Assembly: GCA_009838075.1 (NCBI GenBank)
Contig: VXSG01000005.1
Location: 1-64,000 of the forward strand
Length of the DNA stretch: 64,000 nt
Source of the DNA: Boseongicola sp. SB0665_bin_10
GTDB taxonomy: Bacteria; Pseudomonadota; Alphaproteobacteria; Rhodobacterales; Rhodobacteraceae
Reading direction: 5' to 3'
Part shown: in pieces, positions 27,664 through 35,961 of the stretch
Layout of the letters: the number at the start of each line of letters is the position of its first letter
Position numbering within the stretch: position 1 is the stretch's first letter
Notes under the pieces: generated by a model
Told to the model about the DNA's origin: nothing
What the model saw: the letters and a program-made list of their open reading frames with translations, nothing else
The model's database searches: none
Translations under genes and position numbers: made by a program

Positions 27664-28144
27664 CAGGCAAAGTAGTGAAATTTGTCAGGAGTCCCTCGTC
27701 ATCATGTTGCCGCTTTCGCAAATTCTCTGAATTCGGCCGTGGCAGCGCATGATCCGCGTTGGGCGATGCGACCCGACGCCGACCAACACTCGGTGAGTCC
27801 GTTGTCCCGGCTTCATGCGCATATGCGCACATGGCTAGGCTCAACCGCTTTCCACCGCATTGCGTCACCGGCGGCAAACGCCCTCAACTCCCGCAACTTT
27901 TTCTTGTGGCCGCCTTGTGAAACTTGGCCAGGCATCAGATCGAAGTTGTGCAAAATTTCGTGATCAGTGAACCCAACTCGCGCAAGCCCTCCCGCAGAGG
28001 CATTGTGCAAGCTCGAAAGAGTCCGCCTCTCATGGGATGCAACCGACTTTCAATGCACGTGCCGGATTGCCCACCCAGGTCCGGCAAGTCGAACAGAAGA
28101 GGTTAAGTGCCGCGGGAATTCGCCCACTTCGACTTGCACCCGGC
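27664..28144. other. 481-base stretch without a recognised gene
   Basis: One minus-strand frame (27813-28010, TTG start, 65 residues, including GFTDHEILHNFDLMPGQVS) has a protein-like composition but matches nothing I know. It may be a fragment of a decayed gene. The rest appears non-coding. Confidence 0.3.
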
Positions 28145-29032
28145 TTACGCGGCCGGTTCTACGGCCAAAGGAGCGACGACAGCCTGTTCATAGGACAAGT
28201 TGCCCAACCCGTCCTCGAAGATGTCGCGCTCGGCGATCCATTCGCGTGATTCGTCAAAAATTTGACGCGAATACGGCTCGAACACGATCCGCTCTCCCGG
28301 TCCGAACAGCCGCGTGTCCATCTGGTCGCGGAATCGCTCCGGGAACTCGTTTCTGTAGTAGTGGGTGTAGAGTTCCTGCCTGAGATCGATGTCCCTCTGC
28401 GCCATCCGCAGGGCACTGAAGAATCTCTCGACGTCTTCCAGGTCGGCGTCCTCGGCAACCATCGCGGCCATCATGAACGACGTGTCCAGGACCTTGCGGA
28501 ACCCCAATTGCTCCATGAAGTAGTAGGGGCCACTGAACAGACTGACGGCGGGAATGTTGCCGTCGATCATGTGCTCCATCCGCTTGAACAGAAGACCGTC
28601 AGCAAAGGACAGGTTGATTTCATCGCGTGAGAGGAAGGGTTCCAGTGCCTGGATCGACGAGTAGTGGCTGCCGGATTGATAGCCCACGGAAATCGGGACA
28701 TTGGCCAGATCCTCTGGCCTCCTGACGGAAGATTCCGCAGGAACGAATATCCCGCACGGGGAAACGGAATAGGCCTTCGCATAGAGCTTCCCGTGCCCGG
28801 ACGCGGCTGCCACGTTCACGGTCCAGTGGCAGGCCGAGCTTACGTCACAGGTCCGGCCCTGCTCAAAGGTCTGATACGCCCCAACCCGGTCGCCAAGGTC
28901 ATGACGCTCACCGGTCGCGGACAGAAGCTGATCTTCCAGCGTGTAGTCCAGCCCGACTTCGTCAAAGTACCCCTTCTCGACCGCGACCCACTCGTGCAGG
29001 CGCATGTGTGGCGCTATGACAAACTTTCCCAT
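28145..29032 (-). CDS. NMT1/THI5-like substrate-binding-fold protein without signal peptide
   Basis: A 295-residue protein with the two-lobed periplasmic-binding fold of NMT1/THI5 or SsuA/TauA type: RLHEWVAVEKGYFDEVGLDYTLEDQ at the N-terminus, the SPCGIFVPAESSVRRPEDLANVPISVGYQSGSHY hinge, then DGNIPAVSLFSGPYYFMEQLGF. Unlike transporter binding proteins it begins MGKFVIAPHMRL with no hydrophobic leader, and no ABC permease or ATPase is adjacent. GGAGAAGGAC precedes ATG 29032, so the start looks right. It may be a cytoplasmic enzyme or sensor using this fold; function unknown. Confidence 0.7.
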   Translation of the reverse strand: MGKFVIAPHMRLHEWVAVEKGYFDEVGLDYTLEDQLLSATGERHDLGDRVGAYQTFEQGRTCDVSSACHWTVNVAAASGHGKLYAKAYSVSPCGIFVPAESSVRRPEDLANVPISVGYQSGSHYSSIQALEPFLSRDEINLSFADGLLFKRMEHMIDGNIPAVSLFSGPYYFMEQLGFRKVLDTSFMMAAMVAEDADLEDVERFFSALRMAQRDIDLRQELYTHYYRNEFPERFRDQMDTRLFGPGERIVFEPYSRQIFDESREWIAERDIFEDGLGNLSYEQAVVAPLAVEPAA

Positions 29033-29212
29033 GTCCTTCTCCCAGGGTTCCTTCTCAAGTCGACCAGATCCAGTCTCGGTCCTGAAAGCACCGGAAGGAT
29101 CGCGTCCGCCGCCATTCTGTCCACTCGCACTTCATTCCGAGGGAATTCACCATTCGATGAAAGTTCATGATTTTGCGAAACGGGTCAAGGTCCCGTCCGT
29201 GCCTTCGGTCAA

Positions 29213-29239
29213 CCTTGCCAGCCCTTCCGGGCCGCAAGG
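29213..29239 (-). terminator. Hairpin downstream of the DUF1523 gene
   Basis: CCTTGC-CA-GCCC-TTCC-GGGC-C-GCAAGG forms a two-part stem 50 bases beyond the DUF1523 stop on the minus strand. No T-run follows, so termination is uncertain. Confidence 0.35.
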
Positions 29240-29290
29240 ACCGTCAAGGTCTTCGCGGCGGTCTCCTGATGCTGCACGAACCCTCGACAG

Positions 29291-29902
29291 TCAGTCCCGC
29301 CTGAACAGCCGTCCAAGTCGGCCACGCACGGAATTCGTGGCCTCGCCAATGTCGAGCAACAGCGGGGCGATACGACGGCTGCGAAAATTCCGCCAAAGCC
29401 GCCAGATGGTGATCAACACGATCGCCAGGAGCGTCAGGAACACGATGTTGAACCAAGGGATCAACTGCATTTCAGGGCCGTCGGCCGGTGTCAGGCGGAG
29501 CGCATTCGGAAAAATTGAGAGCCAGACGTTCCGCCAACCATAGTGGCGAACCACGTACCACTCGGGATCATCCCGGGTCGAAACGGCATCTGCCGCCTCG
29601 GTCTGCAGGTCCGCGGTGTCGAACTTGAAATAGGGCGGCCAGATCCCGGTGTCCTGATTGCGGTACACCATGGCCTTGCCGTTGGCCTTGACCGTCTGGA
29701 TGAACAGGACGTCCTTGGTGGGATTGGTCGTGCTCGTCGTCGCACTGCCACTCCAGAACATCGAAGTCCAGTCATCGAAGTCCCGGCGCTCCTCATACGT
29801 GTTCACGATCCGCACGATGTCACGCTGCGGCAGGTTGTAATGCAGGACACCGACGAAGGCGAGCGCGACAATTATGCGGACGGTCCAGCTCACATAGGCC
29901 AT
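29291..29902 (-). CDS. DUF1523 family membrane protein
   Basis: A 203-residue protein with an N-terminal span (about 6-22, VRIIVALAFVGVLHYNLP), a soluble middle containing the family motif DIVRIVNTYEERR, and a second span near 150-172 (FNIVFLTLLAIVLITIWRLW), then a basic tail. ATG 29902 is chosen because the first span begins there. DUF1523 proteins are conserved in Rhodobacterales with no known function. It is divergent from the P1 peptidase gene, 120 bases away. Confidence 0.8.
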   Translation of the reverse strand: MAYVSWTVRIIVALAFVGVLHYNLPQRDIVRIVNTYEERRDFDDWTSMFWSGSATTSTTNPTKDVLFIQTVKANGKAMVYRNQDTGIWPPYFKFDTADLQTEAADAVSTRDDPEWYVVRHYGWRNVWLSIFPNALRLTPADGPEMQLIPWFNIVFLTLLAIVLITIWRLWRNFRSRRIAPLLLDIGEATNSVRGRLGRLFRRD

Positions 29903-30022
29903 GACGTTTCCCCTTCCACCCGGACATATGGCGATGCGCATTGTGGGCGCAAGGGCTTCACAGCGCCAGCGGTCCATGCCAGCCTGACGGAACCTGCGGA
30001 ACGATCGACAAGGAAGAGCAAG

Positions 30023-31000
30023 ATGCGGCCGGGACCACGGAACCTGCTCACGGACGTTGCCGGCCTTGCCGTTGGCCAGGCGCAGGATGACCTCATGAAG
30101 ACCGGCGTGACGGTTGTCGTCGGCGATGCCCCGATGGTTGCCGGCGTTCACGTCATGGGAGGCGCGCCCGGCACCCGGGAGACCGACCTCCTCGCGCCCG
30201 ACAAGACCGTCCAGGCCGTGGACGCGCTGACGCTTGCGGGCGGCTCGGCGTTCGGCCTGGCCGCCGCCGACGGCGTCGTGGCAGGCCTCCGCGCCGATGG
30301 GCGGGGCTTCGAGGCGGCGGGGCACCGCGTGCCCATCGTGCCGGCTGCCATCATTTTTGACCTTGCCAGCGGCGGCGCCAAGGGGTGGGACGAGAATCCC
30401 TATCCGACCCTTGGACGCGCAGCCTATGCGGCGCGCCGCTCGGAAATGAGACTTGGCAGTGTCGGAGCCGGCACCGGCGCGACCACGGCCGGGCTCAAGG
30501 GAGGTCTGGGTTCTGCATCAGCCGTACTGCCCTCGGGTGCGACTGTCGGCGCATTGGTGGCTGTCAACGCGGTCGGCCAGGCAACCGTGGGCGACGGACC
30601 GCATTTCTGGGCGGCGCCATTCGAGCATGACGGCGAGTTCGGCGGCCGCGGCCCGGCACCAGGCCCCGCGCCCGCGCCGCAGACAAAGCTCGACAGCCCC
30701 GCGAACACGACGATTGCCGTGGTCGCGACGGACCTTGCGCTCGCCAAGGCCGATGCCCAGCGCATGGCAACCGCCGCGCATGACGGCATTGCACGCGCGG
30801 TCGTGCCGGCCCACACCCCCTTGGACGGAGACCTCGTCTTCGGCGTGGCAACGGGCCTCCGGGAAGCGGTCGAGCAGGACCGACTCCGTCTCGGGCATGT
30901 AGCCGCCACATGCCTTGCCCGGGCGATCGCGCGCGCTGTCTTTCACGCACAACCTGCAAACGGGGACATCTTCCCGACCTGGCAGGAGCGGTTTGGCTGA
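30023..31000 (+). CDS. P1 family peptidase (DmpA/OAT-like)
   Basis: A 325-residue Ntn-type, self-processing aminopeptidase family protein (DmpA, BapA, L-aminopeptidase). Family motifs seen are NLLTDVAGLAVGQA, GGAPGTRETDLL, LTLAGGSAFGLAAADGV and, before the C-terminal subunit, SPANTTIAVVATD with the candidate nucleophile Thr229 or Thr230. PAHTPLDGDLVFGVATG is also typical. Autoproteolysis before the Thr would give alpha and beta chains. AAGGAAG precedes ATG 30023. The substrate is unknown. Confidence 0.88.
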   Translation: MRPGPRNLLTDVAGLAVGQAQDDLMKTGVTVVVGDAPMVAGVHVMGGAPGTRETDLLAPDKTVQAVDALTLAGGSAFGLAAADGVVAGLRADGRGFEAAGHRVPIVPAAIIFDLASGGAKGWDENPYPTLGRAAYAARRSEMRLGSVGAGTGATTAGLKGGLGSASAVLPSGATVGALVAVNAVGQATVGDGPHFWAAPFEHDGEFGGRGPAPGPAPAPQTKLDSPANTTIAVVATDLALAKADAQRMATAAHDGIARAVVPAHTPLDGDLVFGVATGLREAVEQDRLRLGHVAATCLARAIARAVFHAQPANGDIFPTWQERFG

Positions 31001-31127
31001 GAACTGGTCACCGGAACGCAGCCACTGCACCGATTCGCGGACGACCTGTCCATGGTCGACACGCGCATTGTCTTGACAGCGCGCAGCGGGGAATGCCAAG
31101 GCATCCACCGAGCGGGAGGACATTTGC

Positions 31128-32432
31128 ATGGGCCAGCCAGACGTCATCGTGATCGGCACCGGAGTGATCGGCGCCGCCACGGCATTCGAGATCGCCAAGA
31201 CGGGAAGATCGGTCCTGTCACTCGACCGGAACCGCAGGATCGGCCACGGTTCGACTGCCGGATCCTGCGCCATCATCCGGATGCACTATTCGACCTATGA
31301 CGGTACGGCCTTTGCCTGGGAAGGCTACCACTACTGGCGCGACTGGGCAGAGCACCTGGGCCTGCCAGCGTCCGAAGATCTGGCGAAATTCGTCGAGTGC
31401 GGCTGCCTGGTGATGAAGACAGAGATGAACGGATTCCTGGAAAAGCACATGAAATTCAGTTCCTTGCTCAACTGCCCGTTCGAGGAATGGAGCCCGAGCG
31501 AAATCGAGGAACGCCTGCCGATCTACTCGCTCGACAGCTTCGCGCCTCCGAAACGCAGCGACCAGGACGGCTTTGGCATGGCAAACGGGGACAGGCTCAC
31601 CGGAGGCGTGTTCTGGCCGCATGCAGGATACGTGACCGACCCGGCACTGTCCGCCCAGAACCTCGCCGCCGCTGCCGCACAGCACGCAGCAGTGACGCGT
31701 CTCGGCGTCGAGGTCACCGAAATCCTGAGTGAGGGTGGCCGGGTCAAGGGCGTCAGGCTGGAGGGCGGCGAGGAAGTCCACTCTCCCGTGGTCATCAATG
31801 TCGCCGGTCCGGGATCTGCATCGGTAAATTCAATGGCGGGCGTCACGGACGAGATGACCATCGCGACCCGACCGCTCAAGCAGGAAGTCGTGCATGTTCC
31901 GGCACCCGCCAGCTTTGATTTCGAAAACTACGGCACCATCGTCTCCGACAGCGACATCGCCTGCTACTGCAGGCCCGAAAGCGGCAACCACATACTCGTG
32001 GGCAGCGAGGATCCCGAATGCGACCCCCACGTATGGGTGGATTCGGACACCGAATACGACCGGAACTTCACCGATCAATGGACGACGCAGGCCATGCGCT
32101 ACGCCCAACGCGTCCCTGCCTTGGGCATTCCGTCGACGGCGAAAGGCGTGGTGGATCTCTACGACGCTTCGACCGACTGGATACCGATCTACGACTCCAC
32201 CAGCCTTGGCGGCTACTACATGGCGTGCGGATCCAGCGGCAACCAGTACAAGAACGCGCCGATCGCGGGCAAGATGATGGCGGCCCTCGTGGACTACTGC
32301 GAGGCGGGCAACGACCACGACAGCGACCCGCTGACGTTCAGGCTCCCTTACATCGAGCGTGACATCGACGTCGGCTTCTATTCCCGAAGGCGCGAGATCA
32401 ACAAGGAATCAAGCTTCTCCGTTCTCGGGTGA
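31128..32432 (+). CDS. FAD-dependent oxidoreductase (DadA/sarcosine-oxidase-like)
   Basis: A 434-residue flavoprotein. FAD-binding GTGVIGAATAFEIAK is at residues 10-24, and the STAGSCAIIRMHYST segment near residue 45 suits covalent or close flavin contacts in the DAO family. The C-terminal GSSGNQYKNAPIAGKMMA motif closes the FAD site. GGGAGGA precedes ATG 31128. It probably oxidises an amino acid or N-methylated amine, but no partner subunit or transporter is adjacent. It converges with the PQQ-type dehydrogenase gene. Confidence 0.85.
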   Translation: MGQPDVIVIGTGVIGAATAFEIAKTGRSVLSLDRNRRIGHGSTAGSCAIIRMHYSTYDGTAFAWEGYHYWRDWAEHLGLPASEDLAKFVECGCLVMKTEMNGFLEKHMKFSSLLNCPFEEWSPSEIEERLPIYSLDSFAPPKRSDQDGFGMANGDRLTGGVFWPHAGYVTDPALSAQNLAAAAAQHAAVTRLGVEVTEILSEGGRVKGVRLEGGEEVHSPVVINVAGPGSASVNSMAGVTDEMTIATRPLKQEVVHVPAPASFDFENYGTIVSDSDIACYCRPESGNHILVGSEDPECDPHVWVDSDTEYDRNFTDQWTTQAMRYAQRVPALGIPSTAKGVVDLYDASTDWIPIYDSTSLGGYYMACGSSGNQYKNAPIAGKMMAALVDYCEAGNDHDSDPLTFRLPYIERDIDVGFYSRRREINKESSFSVLG

Positions 32433-32510
32433 CGCGCATCGAGAGCCGGGCCCGGCCCGATCTGGCAGGACACGCAGACAACGTGGAATCCATGTCCAGG
32501 CAGACCGACG

Positions 32511-33695
32511 TCACGAATCGGGAGTGACCCGGATGAGCGCGCCGTCGCGGGCGTCGACAAGCAGCAGGAGGGCGCCGTCCCGATCCACCTCGACGTCGCG
32601 TATGCGGCCGAGCTCTTCGAGATAGCGGGCCTCACCTGCAACTCGCACGCCCCGCAGCTTCAGCCGAACGATGCCGCCCGGATTGAGCGATCCCGCCACG
32701 ATGTCACCGTTCCAGTCAAACATGTCGCCTTCGTAGAAGGCGAAGCCACCCGGCGCGATGACCGGATCCCAGTAGTAGCGTGGCTCCGTGATCCCTTCAG
32801 CGCGCGGCTTGCCGGTTCCGACGGGCGTGCCGATGTAGTTCTCCCCATAGCTCACGAGAGGCCATCCGTAATTCGCGCCACGCTTGATCAGGTTCAGTTC
32901 GTCACCGCCGGCCGGTCCGTGCTCAAGCGTCCAGAGTTCGCCCGTCCGGGGATGGATGGCCGCTCCCTGCGGATTCCGGTGCCCGTAGCTCCAGACCTCC
33001 CCGAGTGCGTCGCCCTGCCCAAGAAAGGGGTTGTCATGGGGAATGCCGCCGCCCGGGGTGACGCGCACGACCTTGCCATAGGTTGCCTTCAAGTCCTGAG
33101 CCAGAACGCGCTCCCTGCGCGAGGAGCGTTCGCCCGTCGTGACGAAGACATGTCCGTCATGAGGAACGATTCGCGAGCCAAAGTGCTTGGAGGACCTGGA
33201 TGGGGGCGTCTGGACGAAAAAGTCGCGCAGATCAGTCAGGCGGGGAGGATTCTCCTGCAGCACGGCGCTTGCGGCCGCGGTGGCGGACCGGCCGCTGCCG
33301 AGCGGTTTCGCGTAGGTAAGGTAGATGCGGCGAGAGCTCTCGAAGTCCTCCGCGAGCGCCACGTCGAGAAGCCCGCCCTGGCCCCGGGCCCGCACTTCCG
33401 GCGCGCCGGCCACGGATTGCACGCCCTTGCCCCGCCTGATGATCTTGATCCCCCCAGGGCGTTCGGTCACAAGATAGGCGCCGTCGGGAAGCACCTCGAT
33501 TCCCCAGGGGTGTGCCAGCCCGTCGGCGATGACATCGACATTGAAACGCTGCGCGTTCCTGATTTCGGGAGCACGCGTCTGGTTTTCGAATGCTGGCTCG
33601 AACTCGGGGACGTTCTTCGGGCCCTGCGAAACCTGGGCATGGGTCGTGCCGGCAAGTGCGGCCATCGCGACAAGCGCGATCAATCTCCGGTGCAT
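32511..33695 (-). CDS. PQQ-dependent sugar dehydrogenase (YliI/Asd-like)
   Basis: A 394-residue secreted six-bladed beta-propeller. MHRRLIALVAMAALAGTTHAQ is a signal peptide and GGAGGAG precedes ATG 33695. Family motifs are LAHPWGIEVLPDGAYLVTERPG, the active-site SKHFGSRIVPHDGHVFVTTGER, YGHRNPQGAAIHPRTGELWTLEHGP and GGDELNLIKRGANYGWP. Members are soluble aldose sugar dehydrogenases in the periplasm that need PQQ. No PQQ synthesis genes are in the window. Confidence 0.9.
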   Translation of the reverse strand: MHRRLIALVAMAALAGTTHAQVSQGPKNVPEFEPAFENQTRAPEIRNAQRFNVDVIADGLAHPWGIEVLPDGAYLVTERPGGIKIIRRGKGVQSVAGAPEVRARGQGGLLDVALAEDFESSRRIYLTYAKPLGSGRSATAAASAVLQENPPRLTDLRDFFVQTPPSRSSKHFGSRIVPHDGHVFVTTGERSSRRERVLAQDLKATYGKVVRVTPGGGIPHDNPFLGQGDALGEVWSYGHRNPQGAAIHPRTGELWTLEHGPAGGDELNLIKRGANYGWPLVSYGENYIGTPVGTGKPRAEGITEPRYYWDPVIAPGGFAFYEGDMFDWNGDIVAGSLNPGGIVRLKLRGVRVAGEARYLEELGRIRDVEVDRDGALLLLVDARDGALIRVTPDS

Positions 33696-33962
33696 GGCGG
33701 CTCCTCCGTCCGGTGCGACAATGGCTCGGTCGCGTATGCGTTCGTTCAAGTATCCGCGACTGGTTGCAGGCAAGGGCTCCTGCGGGTGTATCCCAATTTG
33801 AAAGGTGGTTGCGATTCGTGGACGCCGCAAGGCGATTGCTGCCGCATGAAACTGACCCAACTTCCTCGAAAGGCATGAATTGCCTGCTGTCACCGCGTTG
33901 CAACCAATCCGGGACGCACACGCCGAGGAGCTTGACATCCGAGGAGCTCGAAGCTGGCAAAT

Positions 33963-33982
33963 TGGTAACACTTATGATACTA
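33963..33982 (+). promoter_or_regulatory. Putative promoter/operator of the toxin-antitoxin pair
   Basis: TGGTAACACTTATGATACTA is an imperfect palindrome 8 bases before the toxin ATG and contains TATGAT, a good -10 hexamer. The position suits autorepression by the antitoxin. No clear -35 was found. Confidence 0.4.
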
Positions 33983-33990
33983 AAGCATCT

Positions 33991-34318
33991 ATGTTTGAAA
34001 TTGTCGTTTACGAGACAGAAGCCGTGAAAGGCACCGTTTGATGAATGGTTCGACTCGCTCGACACACAGGCCGCGCTGAAGGTGACGACTGCGATTGCCC
34101 GGATTGGAAGCGGCAACCTGGGAGACGTGAAGCCCGTCGGCCATGGAGTCTCCGAGCGACGGATCACCTTCGGGCCTGGCTATCGGCTTTACTTCGGCCA
34201 GGACGGGCAGAAGCTTGTCGTGCTCCTCACGGGCGGCGTGAAGAAGCGGCAGTCCAAGGATATCGAGCAGGCGCAGGAATGCTGGGCCGACTACAAGAAG
34301 CGAAAGAAAGGAGGCTGA
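33991..34318 (+). pseudogene. higB: HigB/RelE-like toxin (Gp49 family), apparently frameshifted
   Basis: The C-terminal part (from 34034) reads PFDEWFDSLDTQAALKV... RITFGPGYRLYFGQDG... and matches the HI1419/Gp49-type RelE-fold toxins, ribosome-dependent mRNA interferases. The natural start, ATG 33991 (MFEIVVYETEAVK), is one frame away and ends at TGA 34039. Removing one G from GG at 34030-34031 fuses the two into a normal toxin of about 109 residues. It is therefore a one-base insertion, a sequencing error or, less likely, a programmed shift. An internal start in the second frame would lack the N-terminal strand. It ends 2 bases before the antitoxin gene. Confidence 0.75.
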
Positions 34319-34320
34319 CG

Positions 34321-34653
34321 ATGCCACTCACCAGAAGTTTCAAGGACACTGTCAAGGCGCGCGCTGAGCGCGATCCCGAGTTTCGCTTCGGACTGTTTCG
34401 CGAGGCGGTCGAGGCGCTCCTGAGCAACGATCTCGAGACCGGCAAGGTGCTCTTGCGCGACTACGTCAACGCCACCCTGGGCTTCGAGGCTTTGGCGGCC
34501 GAGCTGGACAAGAGCCCCAAAAGTCTCATGCGCATGCTCTCTCGCAAAGGAAACCCCCGCGCCGACAACTTGCTCGTCATGGTAGGACACCTGGGGAAAC
34601 GGGAAGGTGCGGCTCTCAGCGTGACCAAGTCCGCCGACGGACTACACGCCTGA
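34321..34653 (+). CDS. higA: HigA-like antitoxin (HI1420-type addiction module antidote)
   Basis: A 110-residue DNA-binding antidote. Residues about 54-90 (LGFEALAAELDKSPKSLMRMLSRKGNPRADNLLVMVGHL) are a helix-turn-helix of the XRE-like HI1420 family that pairs with Gp49 toxins. GGAGG stands 6-10 bases before ATG 34321. It is intact although the toxin gene appears broken, which is the expected order of decay for a toxin-antitoxin pair. It would repress its own promoter. Confidence 0.82.
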   Translation: MPLTRSFKDTVKARAERDPEFRFGLFREAVEALLSNDLETGKVLLRDYVNATLGFEALAAELDKSPKSLMRMLSRKGNPRADNLLVMVGHLGKREGAALSVTKSADGLHA

Positions 34654-34667
34654 ATCAGGAGTGATTC
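34652..34667 (+). terminator. Short hairpin at the end of the antitoxin gene
   Basis: GAATCA-GGAG-TGATTC is a perfect 6-bp stem starting in the stop codon. No T-run follows, so it may be a message-end stabiliser or a weak terminator. Confidence 0.35.
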
Positions 34668-35089
34668 GTGTCTCCCTCCGGATGTATCCCAGATTGGCTG
34701 AAACTCGACGACTGTCGGCCATGCTTGCACGTCGCGGAAGTCGGAGGCCCTTCGCTTCTTGACGTGGCATCAGCAAATGGCAATGGCACCGCAGCGTCCG
34801 CAAATCACAACATGAAGCCGGTCGCACAGTCCGAAGTCAATTGCTGCGCTCGGTCACGTAAACATCTTGGAGATTGCCTGTCCGAGCAGCCGTCACGTCA
34901 AGCGACCGAAGTCTGCGTCAAGTCCCCTCGATTGTGAGCTTTCCGATTTCAGAATTGCGTCGGCCCAACGTCCCTTGCCTGGCGCCGCGCCCTGCTTTTC
35001 GCGGACTGACGTGATCGCTCAATGGTCTGCGGTCGAAGGTGGCCGAGGGCTTCCAATCTGTGGCACCATCCGCAATCACGGGACGCCGT
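34668..35089. other. 422-base gap after the toxin-antitoxin pair
   Basis: No recognisable gene on either strand. The motif GGATGTATCCCAGATTGG (34679-34696) resembles sequences on the other side of the pair: GGGTGTATCCCAATTTG near 33784 and, inverted, CCAATCCGGGACGCACAC near 33904. Confidence 0.35.
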
Positions 35090-35812
35090 TCAATGGTGGT
35101 TCCCTTCCGACAGGAGCGCTTCGTAGCACTCTCCTGCGGAAATTGCGACTTCGCGCCCACGTGCGGCCCAGATTAGTCCTCTCCTGAGCATTTCGTGGGC
35201 GGACCCCCTTCGAATCACTTCGGCCTTGTGCCCGAGCGCGTTGTAGTAGACCCGCCCCATCCCCCAGCGTCGGATCCAGGCCACGGGCATGTCAACCGGC
35301 CCGTTCGGGCTGTGAAACCACGTGACGGTTGGAAACCGGGTCGTCGCCAGGACATGGTTCGCCGGGTCGACATGCAGGTAGTACTGCTCGCTTTCGACGT
35401 CGAAATCATCGATTCCGGAGACCAGTTCATGCTCCGGGTCCGTGATCTTCACGCGGTAGCGAACCCCGTCGCCGCCCGGATGCGCAACCCAGTTCGCCCC
35501 GGTCATGAATTGCCAGAGCACATTGTCGCGGAAGGCGTCGCACATGCCCCCGTGGCATCCGGCAAGCCCGGCACCGCGGGCCACGGCCTCGGACATGTTG
35601 GTCGCCCTTTCATGGGACAGGTCCGACATGGTCCAGACCGGCACGATCAAGTCGCATGAGTTGAGGGCTTCCGCCTCGTCCAGGCAGTCGAGGCTGTCGG
35701 TCACGGTTACCGCGAACCCTGCCTCGGAAAGCATGGCGCGAAAGATCTCCGCGACCTGGTCCGGTTCATGCCCGTCCCAACCGCCCCATGTGATCAAGGC
35801 CTTGCCAGTCAT
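35090..35812 (-). CDS. ThuA domain protein
   Basis: A 240-residue protein with the ThuA/class-I-glutamine-amidotransferase-like fold: MTGKALITWGGWDGHEPDQVAEIF at the N-terminus, LAGCHGGMCDAF in the nucleophile-elbow position, ITDPEHELVSGIDDF and VAWIRRWGMGRVYYNALGH. ThuA proteins take part in trehalose or other sugar use, sometimes as unidentified enzymes. No sugar operon is attached; the next gene on this strand upstream is proS, 149 bases away. Confidence 0.85.
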   Translation of the reverse strand: MTGKALITWGGWDGHEPDQVAEIFRAMLSEAGFAVTVTDSLDCLDEAEALNSCDLIVPVWTMSDLSHERATNMSEAVARGAGLAGCHGGMCDAFRDNVLWQFMTGANWVAHPGGDGVRYRVKITDPEHELVSGIDDFDVESEQYYLHVDPANHVLATTRFPTVTWFHSPNGPVDMPVAWIRRWGMGRVYYNALGHKAEVIRRGSAHEMLRRGLIWAARGREVAISAGECYEALLSEGNHH

Positions 35813-35961
35813 TCCTGCCTCCTCCCCTGCACTCCTGCCCTGCTCGGCTCGCGTTCATTGCCTCGCGACGGCGGGTTCGGTCGGCACGCGGCCAAGCCGA
35901 CAAACCGCCTCCGACACCGCGCGCCGTCGCATGTCCTTGCGGCGTCAACGGTGCCGACTGA

